A stretch of DNA of 64,000 bases from Aspidiotus rigidus (GCA_035079385.1 JAVHKY010000029.1:2108001-2172000); one strand, 5' to 3'; positions 11,178 to 23,278 are shown, numbered from the stretch's first letter. The notes: a model not told the origin generated them from the letters alone. A program made the numbers and translations.

Positions 11178-12815
11178 TTCCCTAACGAAGTTGAACCAGG
11201 AACGCAGGGAACCTGTTCTATGGGTCGAATTATTTTTGGTGTTGAGAATTTAAATTGAAATCTTGTCTTTCTGAGTCCCTTGCATAAAAGTAAAAATTTT
11301 TCCAAGTCCCTTTCCCATCATTTAGTCTCCCTTCTGTCATATATTATGGCTAAAGAGTTGAAATTCTTCCAAATTCTTCTCCTATAATGGCTCGAAAGTC
11401 AAAATTTTTCCGAATCCCTTTCTTATTATGGCTCGGAAGTTGAAATTTTTTTGAGTCCCCATACTAGCTTGGAACTCAAAATTTTTTCCAGTACCCCTTC
11501 TATCATACATTACGGTTCGAGAGTCGAAATGTTTCCAGGTCCCCTAAAAAGTCGGAATTATATGTCGAAATTCTTTGTTATAGGGTAGGTCAGTTTTCGC
11601 CGGACGCTACACGTTAGCGAGCAGCGTATGGCAAATTTTTCAAAAAACCCCTCATAAAACAAGTTTCCTATTAAAATTTCACTGACCTTTGACGTAATCA
11701 GATCGTGACGTCACAGGGTCAAAAGTCGTTCGCGAGTCCCACCTCCGAGCTATTCGATAGGACGGTGATTTAGACCTCTCTTCCCCTCCTATCATATATA
11801 GCTCGAGAGATTAAATTTTTTCAAGTCCCAGGTCCTATCATATATAGCCCGAGAGTCGAAATTATTTTAAGTCCCTCTCCTATCATATATAGCTCGAGGG
11901 TACAAATTTTTCCAAGTTTTTTATTGGACGGTGCACGGTAAAATTTTCAGAAACCCCCATAGAACAGGTTCCCTGTTAAAATATCGACCTCCAAGGTATA
12001 TTATATAATAGGAAGAGGACTGAGAAAAATTTCAACCTTTGAACTATATATGATAAGAGGGAGACTTGGAAAAATTTCGACTCTCGAGCTATGTCTTAGA
12101 AAGTCCCTAAAATGGACCAGGTCACTGATGACGTCCTATTTTAACAGGGAACCTGTTCCATGAGGGTCTTTTTGAGAAAGTTGCCGTGCGCCGTCCAACA
12201 AAAAACTTGGAAACATTTCGCCTCTCGAGTGACATTATGATAAGAAGGGGACTAAGAAAACTTTCGACTCTCGAGCCATATATATGATAGCAATTTTTTC
12301 AAGTCCCCCTCCTATCATACATAGCTCGAGATTCGAGAAAAATTTAGTCTCTCAAACTATATCATACTAGGCTTATAGTAGGTCTAGGCTTCCTAATTCT
12401 CAATACAAAATCCCATATGATTCATGAAACAGGTTCCCTGCGTTTCTCGTTTAACTTCGTTAAGGAAGCCGTCGTTTTTATACTAGTAGGTCCAGGCCTC
12501 CTTCATACTAGCTTTATAGTAGGTCTAGGCTTGCTTGAATTCTCAATACCAAAACCAATTTGACACATAGAACAGATACCCTGCGTTCCTCATTTAACTC
12601 CGTGAAGGAAGCCGTCGTTTTTCTATATAGCACGGAGGTCGAGATTTTTCCAAGTCTCCTTCCTATCATATATAGCTTGTAGGTCAAAATTTCTCCAAGT
12701 CCCTCCCCTTATGGTTCGAGAGTTGAAATTCTCTAAGTCCAATCCGAGCTAATATATGACAGGAGGGGCGAATCCATCTCTTAACAGCCTGACATTTGAA
12801 ATTTTTGCAAGTCCC
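11178..12815. repeat. Largest block of the CCAAGTCC composite repeat
   Basis: About 1.6 kb built from degenerate 45-bp units (CCAAGTCC ... CTATCATATATAGCTCG) in both orientations and from the module ACAGGTTCCCTGCGTTCCTC / TTCGTTAAGGAAGCCGTCG (11195-11230 inverted, 12428-12480 and 12568-12625 forward). A large inverted repeat has arms at 11911-11982 and 12138-12211 (about 72 bases, few mismatches). TGACGTCA is at 11706-11713. No protein-coding potential was found. Confidence 0.75.
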
Positions 12816-13289
12816 GCTCCTATCATGTGGTCACAGGAAAATTCACCGCGAGAATATTCACCTCAAGACAATTCCTCGCTGCTGAAAATTCACCGCCACA
12901 AAAAAAAAGTTACATTCTGCTTATGGGAAATTTCATGAATTAAAATAAACGTACAAAAACTACCTCCTTCCTCCACAGGGTTGGTAAAAAATGAACAAAG
13001 CACAAAAGAAAAACAGTGAGCAGCTTTCATTTTTTTTACATGTATTTTTGAGCGGATTTGACATCGGTGACGTACCTGCAAAGGTTCCTATGTGGATTCC
13101 TGATTAATATCATACAGCTGATAGGTATCACAACATATGTTGACCTCCTCCCGGTGTCTTCCGGGTAACGCTAACAGACTTAGACTCACGATTTTTCTTT
13201 TTTTTTTGGGGGGGGGGGGAATTGAAATTTGGTGAATTTTCTTGTGGTCAATTTTCCTCCGTGGTGAATTATTTGCGGCGAATTTTTAT

Positions 13290-13625
13290 GGAATCCTATC
13301 ATATAGCTCGAAATTGAAGTTTTTCCAAGTCCCCTTTTCAACATATGTAGCATGGAGGTCAATTCCCTTTACTATCATGTCCCGAAAGTTGAAATGTTTC
13401 AAAGTCTCACACTATAGCTTGAAACTTGAAATTTTTCCCGGATCCCCTTCTATGATGTATTCTTGTTCGAAAAGAGACATTTTTCCATATCCCCCAAATA
13501 GTCGAAATGTTTCGAAGTCCAAATTCTTCATTAGGGAGGTCAGTTTTTGTTGAACACCACACGGCGTTTGGCGTACGGCAAATTTTTCGAAAAGAAACTC
13601 ATGTACAACAGGTTCCCTGTCAAAA
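13290..13625. repeat. CCAAGTCC repeat block, diverged
   Basis: Degenerate units at 13320, 13400 and 13435 lead into GCGTACGGCAAATTTTTCGA and ACAGGTTCCCTGTC (to 13620). The same order, array then GGCAAATTTTTC then GTTCCCTGTTAA, is seen near 11.6 kb and at 48.6 kb, so these are parts of one element. A poly-G run at 13209-13219 precedes the block. Confidence 0.65.
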
Positions 13626-15338
13626 ATACTTTTTTTCCCCCTTCTTTTTGTCTTATTTTTTAGATTGGGGTCTGTGAATTTTACCCCTAATGGATGAGCA
13701 CAAAGCTTAAAAAAGGTGTAGAACTGGTTAAGATTGTTCAATTTACACTCAGGAAGTTTTCAGACTTCTATCACGATAGGTAACAAGAATTCCTGCAGAA
13801 TGATTTAGGACAACAGTATCTACAAAAGGTAATCGGGTAATCCACAAACCCAGGAGCGTATTTAGGAGAGAATTTTGAGAAGGGAACTCAAATTTTTATT
13901 AAAAACTTGACCGAACTTGCTTGTCTTTAGAAAGTTTCTTTCTTTTGCTTGTTTTTTTACGACTTTTTTTTTTAGAAATTTATTTTTTGTGGGTTGTGGA
14001 CTCGTCCCACCAAAAACTTGATTTTAAAGGATTGACACGAATTTGAGTCTTAATTTTGCGAATTCTGACAACATTTCTTCACAATTTTTTCAACCTCAAT
14101 TTTAGAAGTATGATATAAATTTACCATCCTTTCCGCATCCTATTATTATAATTTGTAGTTGAGATAAAACGATGTAGCGTAAGAATTGGAAGTCTGTAAG
14201 TTTTTTACCACCCACTTTGTCTTCTTTATTCGTGGTAACAGGAATATTATGTTGAATTTGGTTGAGAAAGGAAAAGTTGATTGTACGATTCAAATTTTGA
14301 TTTTCGGACAATGCGAATGCTCGTTAGAATATTTAGTCTCATATAACTTACACCGGATTATTTAAGGATAGCGGATCTATAAATAAGCACACCGTAATAA
14401 GGGTACATATTATTCTCTTGCAATAACTCAATTCACTTTTTCGTAATATTGCATGTCAGAGGCCAGCAAACCGTATAATTTTATTCTTCTTTCCTACAAC
14501 TGTCAACCAAACTCGTATTATTTCGTGTTTCAGCATAGATATCATTTTATTCACCTTCCAAGCAAACCTCGAACCCCTTTCTAATTTTGTTGCAACCCTC
14601 TTTGAAAATAAGAGTAGATTATTCGGTATGAATATACCTTTCGGAAGTGGGAATTGACTGTAAATTTACTAGTAACATTTTATTTAGGATTTCTAATGGA
14701 CAACAAAAGCTGTTTGTGATATTGTAAAATAGTGAGATTCATTTCATAGCTTCAAAACACGAATGTGGAGGAACGATAATTCAGAGACTGTCAGCAATTG
14801 GACCTACACTTTTTAAAACATTTATCTATTCACCCCGTCCCCGTCCTTCCTTTTTCTACAGGTTCTCTTATAAAAGCATTTTCCAGCCATTACACCGCGG
14901 TAATTCTTTTCCTATTGCATTTGCCGACGAAAATTGCTTCTCTAATGACTACTCCCCGCCGCTAAATTTACAACATTTGGTTGTACGGAGTACCAAGAAG
15001 TAATATGCTAAGTGACTTTTAGACAAATGCAATTCGCGAAATGACAGATTTTGCGAAGAGAATACAACAATCATCATGTTACGCGTTATTTATATTATAA
15101 TTATATTATCCGTACAGTGCACGAATAATAAATCGAATAGAAATTATAACAACAGTATCAAGCTCATAAAAACATTAAAAAATTATCAAATTAAAAGGCG
15201 AGATCATTACAATAAATGCGTGATGACTAGAATAACTAACTTTGAAAGGGTTACTTTCTCGACAGCGCTTAAGAAGTATTCTCAGTCGATTACAATTGTA
15301 AAGTGGAATCTAAATGAAAGAATTATCAGTACTTGGGC
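13626..15338. other. Intergenic DNA downstream of the Popeye gene
   Basis: No gene or repeat was recognised. The 3' untranslated region of the Popeye-domain gene should lie at the right end, as that gene reads leftward. Confidence 0.4.
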
Positions 15339-16937
15339 TTACTCTAAAAGTTCGCAACTATGAAACTTGGAACTAGCATCGAACCAACTATCAACACCAC
15401 TTCCAGACGTCAAATCGTCCGTAGATGGCATTTCATTCAGTGGTTCCATTTCAAAAAGTTTTCCGTTCGGTAACACAGGAGAATTTTTCGAACTCTTCAA
15501 TAATCTTTCTCGACTACTGTTAGCTGTTAACATAAATACAACACAGCCGTTAATCGGTTACAAACTTTAAATAGTTTTTCTACTGAAACTATTGATATCA
15601 GCCTACAAGATTCAGGCGAACTCTGCCTCGTTTGTCCTACGGATTCGCTGTATTTGCGTAGTAACTTCGTTGCGGATTTATCACGAGAGGTCGCCAACAC
15701 CGATGTCATTCCAGGCAACCGAATATCTAGATGAGAACCTTTCTCGGTAACGATCTGAAGATGGATACAAAATTACGTACGAAATATCCGCATCGCGAGA
15801 CAGAAAGTGATAATTTGTTTACCTTATTGTTCATTAAATATAATTTATGAGTTATATCAGTAGCTATCAGGGTAGCGATTACGGTTGCTAAGTATGTTTC
15901 CTTGACAAAAAGATATTCCAAAGATGATCGTTGCCAATACAAATATCGACATGGGACAGCCGCAACGATGGACACCTACGACAAGTATTCTCTGTATTTC
16001 TTTGTCTTCTTACGAGATTTTTTACATTGGAAGAGGCGTACTTTAAATTTGTCATCTTCATTAGCACGACTTTCAAATTCGGGCGAATCCAAGAATTCGC
16101 ACGGTAATATAGGATGAAGTAGCTGATGATCTTGAAACACATTGATTTTTCCACTCAACAACAAAGCTAGACGGTCGGTTCGAGTTAAATTCTGCATGGC
16201 GTACGCTTCTCCAGTATATAAAGAAACGATCTGGGCCAGTGGTTCGTTAATCAGTTTCTTGAATTGTATGCGACTCACCTAGAACAATAAATTTATCGGT
16301 TTACGTGAAGAACGGGATTCGCCATTCTGTAGGACTGAGCAATCTTTAATCAACAATTACTTTGAAGGGTCGAAATAATGTTTGATAAGCTTCCTCCAAT
16401 TCAGGATCAAAATTGATCGGTCTCAGCTGGTAAATCATAAAAATAAGATGAAACGCACTCAAGCACAAAAAGCATAAGTTCCAGGAGAATATGTCCGGAG
16501 CGCACAGAACTCTCCATGCCCAAGCGCTAAGAAACACGAACCCTAAATCAAAAGATAAGAAAATTGAAAATGTCGTCTACATATTTTTTCCATGATAAAA
16601 TATGGGTACGATGAACTTACCGATGATGAGAGAAGAATGCATGAGCACTAAGTAGTACTTGGTCGAGGGTACAGCGTAACTTAGAAGAAATATAGCGTTT
16701 GCTAGCTGGAAAGACCAATGTTCGCTATCGCGATAAAATTCACAGGACGAAGCTGGTGATAAACCTGTGGTCAAAATTTTAAGTCGATACACGATATATT
16801 AATGAAGCTAGTTTGTAACAAAAATAAAAAGAAAACTCACTAGGATTTTGAGTATTATTTGAAAAGAGAGAAATATTAACTTCAGGCTCATCAAAGGTAA
16901 CATTAGTACTTGTAATATTGGGAAATTGCATTGCCAT
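15339..16937 (-). CDS. Popeye domain-containing protein (POPDC/BVES family)
   Basis: Seven exons on the minus strand join to 381 codons: 16937-16841, 16764-16621, 16542-16361, 16278-16042, 15975-15823, 15754-15607, 15523-15339. All introns are 66-83 bp with GT/AG ends. The short N-terminus has four N-glycosylation sequons (residues 7, 12, 21, 27). Exons 2-3 give hydrophobic segments and the family's WRVLCAPDIFSW and QLRPINFDPELEEAY. Exons 4-5 give the cAMP-binding Popeye domain with GEAYAMQ, FLDSPEF (203-209) and KFKVSIVA at the exon junction, the counterpart of the FQVT motif. Length matches BVES (about 360 aa). Known family members are plasma-membrane cAMP effectors in muscle and epithelia. 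The last junction (15607/15523) was chosen because it keeps frame; reading through ends the protein at 15527. Confidence 0.93.
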
Positions 16938-17681
16938 AGGAAATACGAACGAAATTAAAAATAAGATCTATAACATCATCATTTCACTCAGATATTTAGC
17001 GTTTCACACAATATGTAATTTTCATTGAATTGAGCGATTGAGAAATTAAATCCCCTGTATGAATGAAATTTTCTCGTTCTAACTAGTTCTAACAAACAGA
17101 CGACGAACGACCGTCAGTCTCAGTCTGGGATAGCCTGTAAATTTCTTGATAAGAGTATCGTCTTATCATTCTTTGTGACGTCATATTTTCGATTTTGGAC
17201 ATTCAACTCAAAGCATTCGATGTATCTACAGTTCGATCCGGTTCGATCTCTCGTTTTTGATTTGTTATTGTTGTCATTCAGGATAGGAATATTAATCGCT
17301 ATTATTTAGAAACTATCGAAGAATCGATAGTTTCTACTACACTCTGATTTTTGAGCTCAATGTTGTAGATGTGCTGTTTTCGCAGAGAAGTGTTTTCGTA
17401 TTGATGAATGATGATAATGATTTCGCGAGTACCCAAACTTCAAGAAATTGACTCGCGATTTCTTCTCTATTAATAACTGATTTCGCGATTATTCATACTC
17501 AAACTTCAAGAAATTGACTTGCGATTTCTTCTCTATTAATAACAAATTTTAAATCCGCAGTAGTGCGGTAGTCAGTGATTAATTTCGTTTACTCTTCTAT
17601 TGCATCCACGACTTTTTGTTGGTAAAGTTGGGATACATGCACCCATGATGTGCGTACCTTGCTCATTATTTTTCGTCATAG
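16938..17681. promoter_or_regulatory. Shared upstream region of Popeye gene and PIG-H
   Basis: The two genes are divergent with 744 bp between start codons. The interval holds a full cAMP-response palindrome TGACGTCA at 17176-17183, an 11-bp perfect stem with a 4-base loop (GAAACTATCGA, 17309-17334), and a tandem duplication at 17418-17543. No TATA box could be assigned with confidence, and the transcription starts are unknown. Confidence 0.55.
17418..17543. repeat. Tandem duplication of a ~63-bp unit
   Basis: TGATTTCGCGA...ACTTCAAGAAATTGACT.GCGATTTCTTCTCTATTAATAAC occurs at 17418-17477 and again at 17478-17543, the second copy with a 6-base insertion (TTCATA region). It sits about 140 bp before the PIG-H start codon. 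Confidence 0.9.
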
Positions 17682-18332
17682 ATGATCGATTTGTCGCAAA
17701 CTCCTAACTCGAGCACAAATATAGTAAATAGAGAAATAATCGATGATCTCATATTAAAGTGTGCATTTGATATCAAACACAAAGACCACTGCGTCTCATT
17801 TACCGTTGAGAAGAAAAATTCTACCTATTTCAGGCACATTATCGCGTTCATTCTTATCTCGTTTTTCGTCTACATTACCGACTTGTCGCAATTCTTTGGG
17901 CTCACTCTTCTCTTGATATCGGTTCTCTACTTTCTATACCTGCAAAGTAGTCGTATTCGGAAAGAATCTGCGCATCTATTCGTTCCGGTTGGATTACAGC
18001 TTAGCGCGTCATTTCTTCTGGGCAACAAATCGCATACGTTTATATCGTGGTCTTCCATTCAAGATTTTCTTATCGTGGAAGTCATCTCCCGACAAAGAAT
18101 TATTTATTGTCTTATCGTACTGGTGAAAAACTCGAACAGCGTTAGTTACGTTACCCTCTTCGAGAATACGCAACCGCGCTTGGTTATTCTCGAAAAAGTC
18201 TATCGAAGATTTCAGACGATATTGAAAAAACAAAGAGAAGAAAATTTCGTAAAGGAGGTACGTAAAACGATCAAAATCTTGGCGCATTATTGTAGTTTTA
18301 TCGTAAATTTAGAATCCGTCTCTAGCATATGA
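17682..18332 (+). CDS. PIGH: PIG-H, GPI-GlcNAc transferase subunit H
   Basis: A single uninterrupted frame encodes 216 residues. The C-terminal half carries the PIG-H domain: VGLQLSASFL, then SWSSIQDFLIVEVISRQRII followed by a YCLIVLV strand. Around residues 51-88 is a long hydrophobic hairpin, matching the family's membrane anchor. Known members (about 190 aa) are subunits of the ER complex with PIG-A, PIG-C and others that moves GlcNAc from UDP-GlcNAc to phosphatidylinositol, the first step of GPI-anchor synthesis. The ATG at 17682 is the first in frame after the divergent promoter. No intron is needed, unlike its neighbours. The stop codon is 28 bp from the stop of the convergent TSR1, so the 3' ends must overlap or be extremely short. 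Confidence 0.9.
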   Translation: MIDLSQTPNSSTNIVNREIIDDLILKCAFDIKHKDHCVSFTVEKKNSTYFRHIIAFILISFFVYITDLSQFFGLTLLLISVLYFLYLQSSRIRKESAHLFVPVGLQLSASFLLGNKSHTFISWSSIQDFLIVEVISRQRIIYCLIVLVKNSNSVSYVTLFENTQPRLVILEKVYRRFQTILKKQREENFVKEVRKTIKILAHYCSFIVNLESVSSI

Positions 18333-18360
18333 TTTAACCAACGAAATAGAAATTAATTGT

Positions 18361-21300
18361 TTAATTGAAACTATGCAATGCAGTATTTAAATTACTGTAA
18401 GTCCACTTTGGATAAACTCGTTTGTACAGATTCAACAGGATAGTATCTTGCGATTTGATAGGGTTATCAAAAATACATTTCATGTGTCCGTGGGTACCTA
18501 AAACAACAGTAGATCACGAGAGAGACTAATAATGGTTATCTGGGAAGTTTAGTTTTTTCCTTTTACTTACCCAACGGTTGTTTGATATGTCCCCGTCGTC
18601 CGTATTTAGTTTGCAGTTCGATAGGTTTGAACCATTCTACATCCTCGGGGTTGTAGAACATGAATCGAATGACTGCAGATTTCCGATGAACTTTGAAAGG
18701 GTGACCACTAAGAACAGTTCTTTTGACAATCACACGATCGGGATCCACTGATAACAATCTTCCCGTGGCCACCAAACCCTGCACGATTACAATAATTAAA
18801 AGTGTAAAAATTGTTCTGAATATTCATTTAAAATAAGTTTCAATTATTGACCTTTGATCACAAATTAAGAAGTGTAAAGCAGTGTCAGTGAATACATGAA
18901 TATGACCGTCAACCCCCCCCCCTTTTTTTGAGACCGAAGCAAATAATCAACAGTTGTTTTCATAACTCTTTAATGACATCCTAAATAATTATATTTTTTT
19001 GAGCCCGAAACGAAATCTGGATTGGTTTTATCTTCGTAAAATATTTTAATATTAGATCTCTAAAAATCTTTGTATCAAACTGAGTGAGAAAACAGGAAGA
19101 TAGAATTCGTCACGAACGTTGAATACGAGATAATTACGAGTCAATCGTAGTTCAAGTATTCCACGTTACACTTATGAGTACAAGGGCATACAGAGGTGCT
19201 TCACCATGTAGCACCTGTTCAAGTTGAAAAAATACAATATTCTTTTTGTTTTTTTTTTTAGAATTTTTGATTTCTCTACTCGACCCTTTATTTCATTACT
19301 ATCTTTTTTATTAAAGTACCTCACAATACTTACTATTGAGGAATCCTCGTGTTCCTTGAAAGCTAAAACTGAGCACGGTGGGAATTGGATTGGAGCGTAC
19401 ACAGTCGCGACTACCGTTTCATCAGGTTGGAAAAATCTCACGTACTATTCGAAAATAAATTATTCAATCATTGCAAAGGTATCGGGTTGAGTATAGAATA
19501 CAGCGCACTTACTTTGTGTACGGTACCGTTGCCCAGTTGACTGAAAATGGGGCAACATTTAAAACGTCTGTATCCACACTGAATTATCAACTCCTCTTTA
19601 GATTTTATTGGTTCGTCCGATTCTAAGAGATTCGGGCGTTTTAAGAGCAAACTGATGACAGACATTTTCTGTTCATGGGGAAACATGGCGGTCGCCAGCA
19701 AGGGCAAACTGCAATCAATATTCTTGTATTCTTGTTCAGTAATTCCTTCCAAAAATATTTTCACGTACAAGCCAGGCTGAAACATGAATTTAAAATCAGT
19801 TCTTACGGAATGGATAGATCTCAATGGTAGCCCATATTATGTATTCTGAGAATTTTTCCTTCCTATTTATCCCAACAAGTTCTTCATCTTAGTTTACATT
19901 AATGATGTTTTGAAATGATTTCAGAATTTTCAATAGCACAATGACGCCACCGTACCCACGAACCAACGCTGATGACTTCCCATTATGGTTGAAAATCTAT
20001 TCTCGCGCTTCGGTCGAATGCGACCATAAATTACACTGGGACATGTTCAACATACGAGATTTATGCTTCTTTGATAACGTATTGATAAAATTGTACGAAC
20101 TCGATTTGGAAGAAACCGTTCTATGGTACAAAAGTTATAAGAACGCTTTACTCAAAGAGATGGATAAGCGATTGTTAGAGGCTACTCAGGAGAGACAAAT
20201 AATGCTACGAGTTTTGTATGACCCTTGATTATTTCATTAAAATGGTGATTTTTTTTTTTTTTTTCCTACTCTCTCAATATTAAGTTTACAAGTTTTACCA
20301 ATAGTGATGAGCTTCAGTGATGTTTGCTTCCAACTTGTTTCATTCTTTTTATATTCTTTTAAATCAAGTTATTTATAAATTGTTGTAATTATCTCTAAGA
20401 TACTATTACTACGTTTTATCATCATTATGTCGAATAGCATTAGCTGGTTCTAGAATTCGCCTATTTTCGTTTCGTATGAAATTCGTACAAATAAAGTGCA
20501 CTTACTGCTACGCCAATTTTCTCGTTCAAATCCGATCGTACTTTCTTTTCAGTGCGTTTGAAATTTTCAAATTGAAATATACGAGCGTAATCTGCCGGTA
20601 AATTCTCTTTTGGATCCCACGGAGACGTCCTAAATGATTTCAATCCACGGTATTTTTGGAACCGCACTCGCGCTGGCACCTCCAAAGGAGTGTCCACTTC
20701 GTCCGGAAACATTTTATCCGAACGTGCATCTGCAAATAATTCACACAATATTAGATGATAGAATTCACCAAGAAAAAGTTTGAAAAGATACACAGTTCTT
20801 TAAACGTCCAAAAACTGAAGTTAGCATGCAAAAAGCTGTTGAAGCTTTATTCAGTTGGTTAAGAACTAAGGCACAGAGATATTGTATATGTATCTGTAGA
20901 AATTTGTTTTTCTTGAACCATTGGAGCAATGTATGAAGCACATCTACATGACGAGATTCAAAAACTTTACAGGCTTTGACATATTTGTGACGATGGCTCT
21001 TCCTTGTTACTTACGAACGTTTTATTTTGCAAAAACGAGGTTCAGGAAAAAATTAAGTTTGGCATATTTTCGCAAAAATACCTCGCAACCATATCTAATT
21101 TTCCTGCTTTATATTTTGCTCTACGGAAGAACGTGTAACTCTACAAAGGTCAATGAAGAACCTTTTCGATATAAAACAAATTTTGTAAATACCAATCAAG
21201 GTAGTTCAATAAGAAAAAAAAAAAAGCTCAATGTAGAAGGTAGCTGCAAATGATACTTCAGTCAGTTAAAATTCGGATGGAAGAGAAAATACTTTTTCAT

Positions 21301-23278
21301 TTGACTTCGTCTACTTCATTCCTAGGTGTCAGTAAGTTTCAAGAAATTTCCTTCCTAGATCCTAATAATAATTCTTGATAACAGAAAATCGAAACATTCA
21401 ACGACCTTTTGTTTTTCAAACTTTGCACATTTCTTACCTTTGAGTTTTTGTAACATTGCCTTCTCTTCCTCCATGTCAATACGTTCATCGTATTTATTAG
21501 GTTCAACAAGATACTCCGAAACTGTAGATTCGGGAGCGAATGATACGGAGCTTTTTTTATCATCATCTACGCTCATTTCCGAATCTGAAGCATCCGACAT
21601 GTCGCTTTCATTTTCTTCTTCGAGATCACTTACGTCAGACAAATATTCTAGAAAAATCAAAATTTGACTTCAATATAAAAAATGCAACGAGTAGCCCTCT
21701 CACCAAAAAAAAAAAAAAAAAGGTCACCAGTATCGCAGTCAGGTATCCAAGCTGCTTGATACTCGGAAAATCCTTCTGGCACTCTCTTGACGAGTTTTTT
21801 GCGATTTCGAGAGTCAGCTTCTTCGAGTTCTTCAGCTGTAGGCCACGTTTGCTCGGCATCCATCGGATCAGGAATATTCTCACTGTCTAGAGTTTCCTAT
21901 GAAAGATGAGCCAAGTATTTCAGAAACTAAGAAAAGTGAAAACGTAAATTTTCTGTCTGAGGACGAGACTCACTTGCTTACTGCTATCGGGAGTAAGAAC
22001 TTTGATTATATCTTCAGGTCTCGCGGTTTTAGAATTAGTTTTATAGGGGTCTGGTAACAGATGTATTTTCTTTATTCGAAAATCTTTCCAACCAGTTATA
22101 TGGATAAGGTCATCAGGTGACAATGTCTGTGCTCGAACGTACCCGCTGAGAGCCAGAGATCCTGTGCCATTCTACATTGATGATTAAAAATTAGAATCGT
22201 TACTCGATTATCGTAACGTGAGCCATTCATCAATATCAAGCTTACCTCGTCCGCTTCGTATTCAATATTTTCGGTCAACAAATAAGCCCTCTTGTCTCTT
22301 TGAACGGAGTTCTTCGTCTTTTGAGTACTGAGAACTCGAAAGTACGATACAATATCGTTCGGAGATTCCAGAGTAGAGACTTTGACACTAGGTAAATAAC
22401 TCTCGACGCTTTCCTGTATCGCGTCTTTCTTTTCTTGTTGTTTCTGGAAAAAACTCATGGTTTAGATGATGTCGTTCCCGATGATCGTTTGGTGTATAAT
22501 ATTCTAATATCTACCTTTTTCGGTAATTCGTTTAAATCGATAATAGTTGCGGTGGGATTAGGAGGTAAACCTTGACCAAGGATACAGGCCATTAAATGAT
22601 CAATATCATAATCTGTTTCAGCTATAGAAGTCAAGAAGAGCACGGAATCTGCTATTCGTAGCACATTCATAGTATGGTAAATTCGGTTGATGTCGGTAGG
22701 TATAAACATGAATCTCCGTTTAAATCTGGGCACGCTAAAAGGATTATAAATGAGACTTTGTTAAGAATTCGAACGATACGACAGACGTTGGATATTCATA
22801 GTTTTCACGAACCTAATTATAGTATAACCTGTTCCAGCGAGCCATGTCGATTCTGCGGCATCACATGATTTCAGTCTATCGAGAACGTTGAAGTAGTTTA
22901 TCTTATCATCGAGAGCAACCAAGGCTACGATGAGAGGTGGATCATTCTGAGAACGAACGAGTTTCAAGAACTCTTCTCGTTTATTCTTACGAAGCTGATT
23001 AGCCTGATTGCGTCGAGCTTCTTTGCTCATTTCTCGTGACACCTTCTTTATGCTACATTTCTCGATGCGACCTAAAAGAACGAACGTAAGCTGGTAAATA
23101 ACATCCTGGGCATTTTACTGACGAGAGAACTCAGAAAATGTAAAATGTTACCTTTATTGGCTATACTTATGGAGCCTTTGCTTCGATGTCGTCCGGTTTT
23201 GTGTATTTTGTTCTGTTGTTTGAATACACCAGGACGGTGTCGTTCCTGCTCCGATTTGTGTTCATTAGAGCGCGTCAT
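18361..23278 (-). CDS. TSR1: Pre-rRNA-processing protein TSR1
   Basis: Twelve exons join in frame to 774 codons (human TSR1 is about 800 aa): 23278-23152, 23071-22813, 22734-22515, 22443-22246, 22171-21974, 21896-21728, 21647-21438, 20729-20506, 19776-19513, 19444-19334, 18778-18571, 18497-18361. The basic N-terminus has [20 protein letters not shown]. Next come a degenerate GTPase-like region, the AARP2CN part ([22 protein letters not shown]), the conserved [11 protein letters not shown], an acidic stretch, MFPDEVDTP and [18 protein letters not shown], and the C-terminal barrel ([48 protein letters not shown]). TSR1 is a catalytically inactive GTPase-like factor bound to late 40S precursors. 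Introns are 68-80 bp except three of 555-729 bp. The ATG at 23278 is preferred over an upstream in-frame one because homologous sequence starts just after it. Confidence 0.97.
19941..20228 (+). CDS. Nested antisense ORF of 95 aa, unknown
   Basis: This complete frame lies wholly inside TSR1 intron 8 (19777-20505) on the opposite strand. I do not recognise the product. It begins [20 protein letters not shown] and has a hydrophilic C-terminal helix-like segment ([19 protein letters not shown]). Composition is that of a soluble folded protein, with even use of synonymous codons typical of the neighbouring exons, no low complexity and no transmembrane stretch. The start ATG follows TTCAATAGCACA. 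A run of T follows at 20248-20265. It could be a small nested gene, one exon of a larger gene, or a fortuitous ORF. The first is my preferred reading, since a 729-bp intron is unusual for this gene. Confidence 0.5.
   Translation: MTPPYPRTNADDFPLWLKIYSRASVECDHKLHWDMFNIRDLCFFDNVLIKLYELDLEETVLWYKSYKNALLKEMDKRLLEATQERQIMLRVLYDP

Noticed and set aside
10995..11258. ORF with FLYADDILEL, resembling a reverse transcriptase catalytic motif
   Set aside because: No other RT motif lies in any frame nearby, and the 3' part is the composite repeat, so the match is probably chance or too decayed to name.
15076..15363. 95-aa plus-strand ORF with a signal-peptide-like start
   Set aside because: It overlaps the 3' exon of the Popeye gene antisense, is Asn/Lys/Ile-rich as expected for AT-rich DNA, and has no recognisable domain.
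20921..21253. 110-aa plus-strand ORF in TSR1 intron 7
   Set aside because: Its composition is that of translated AT-rich intron sequence, with a poly-Lys run from an A tract; no protein-like features were seen.
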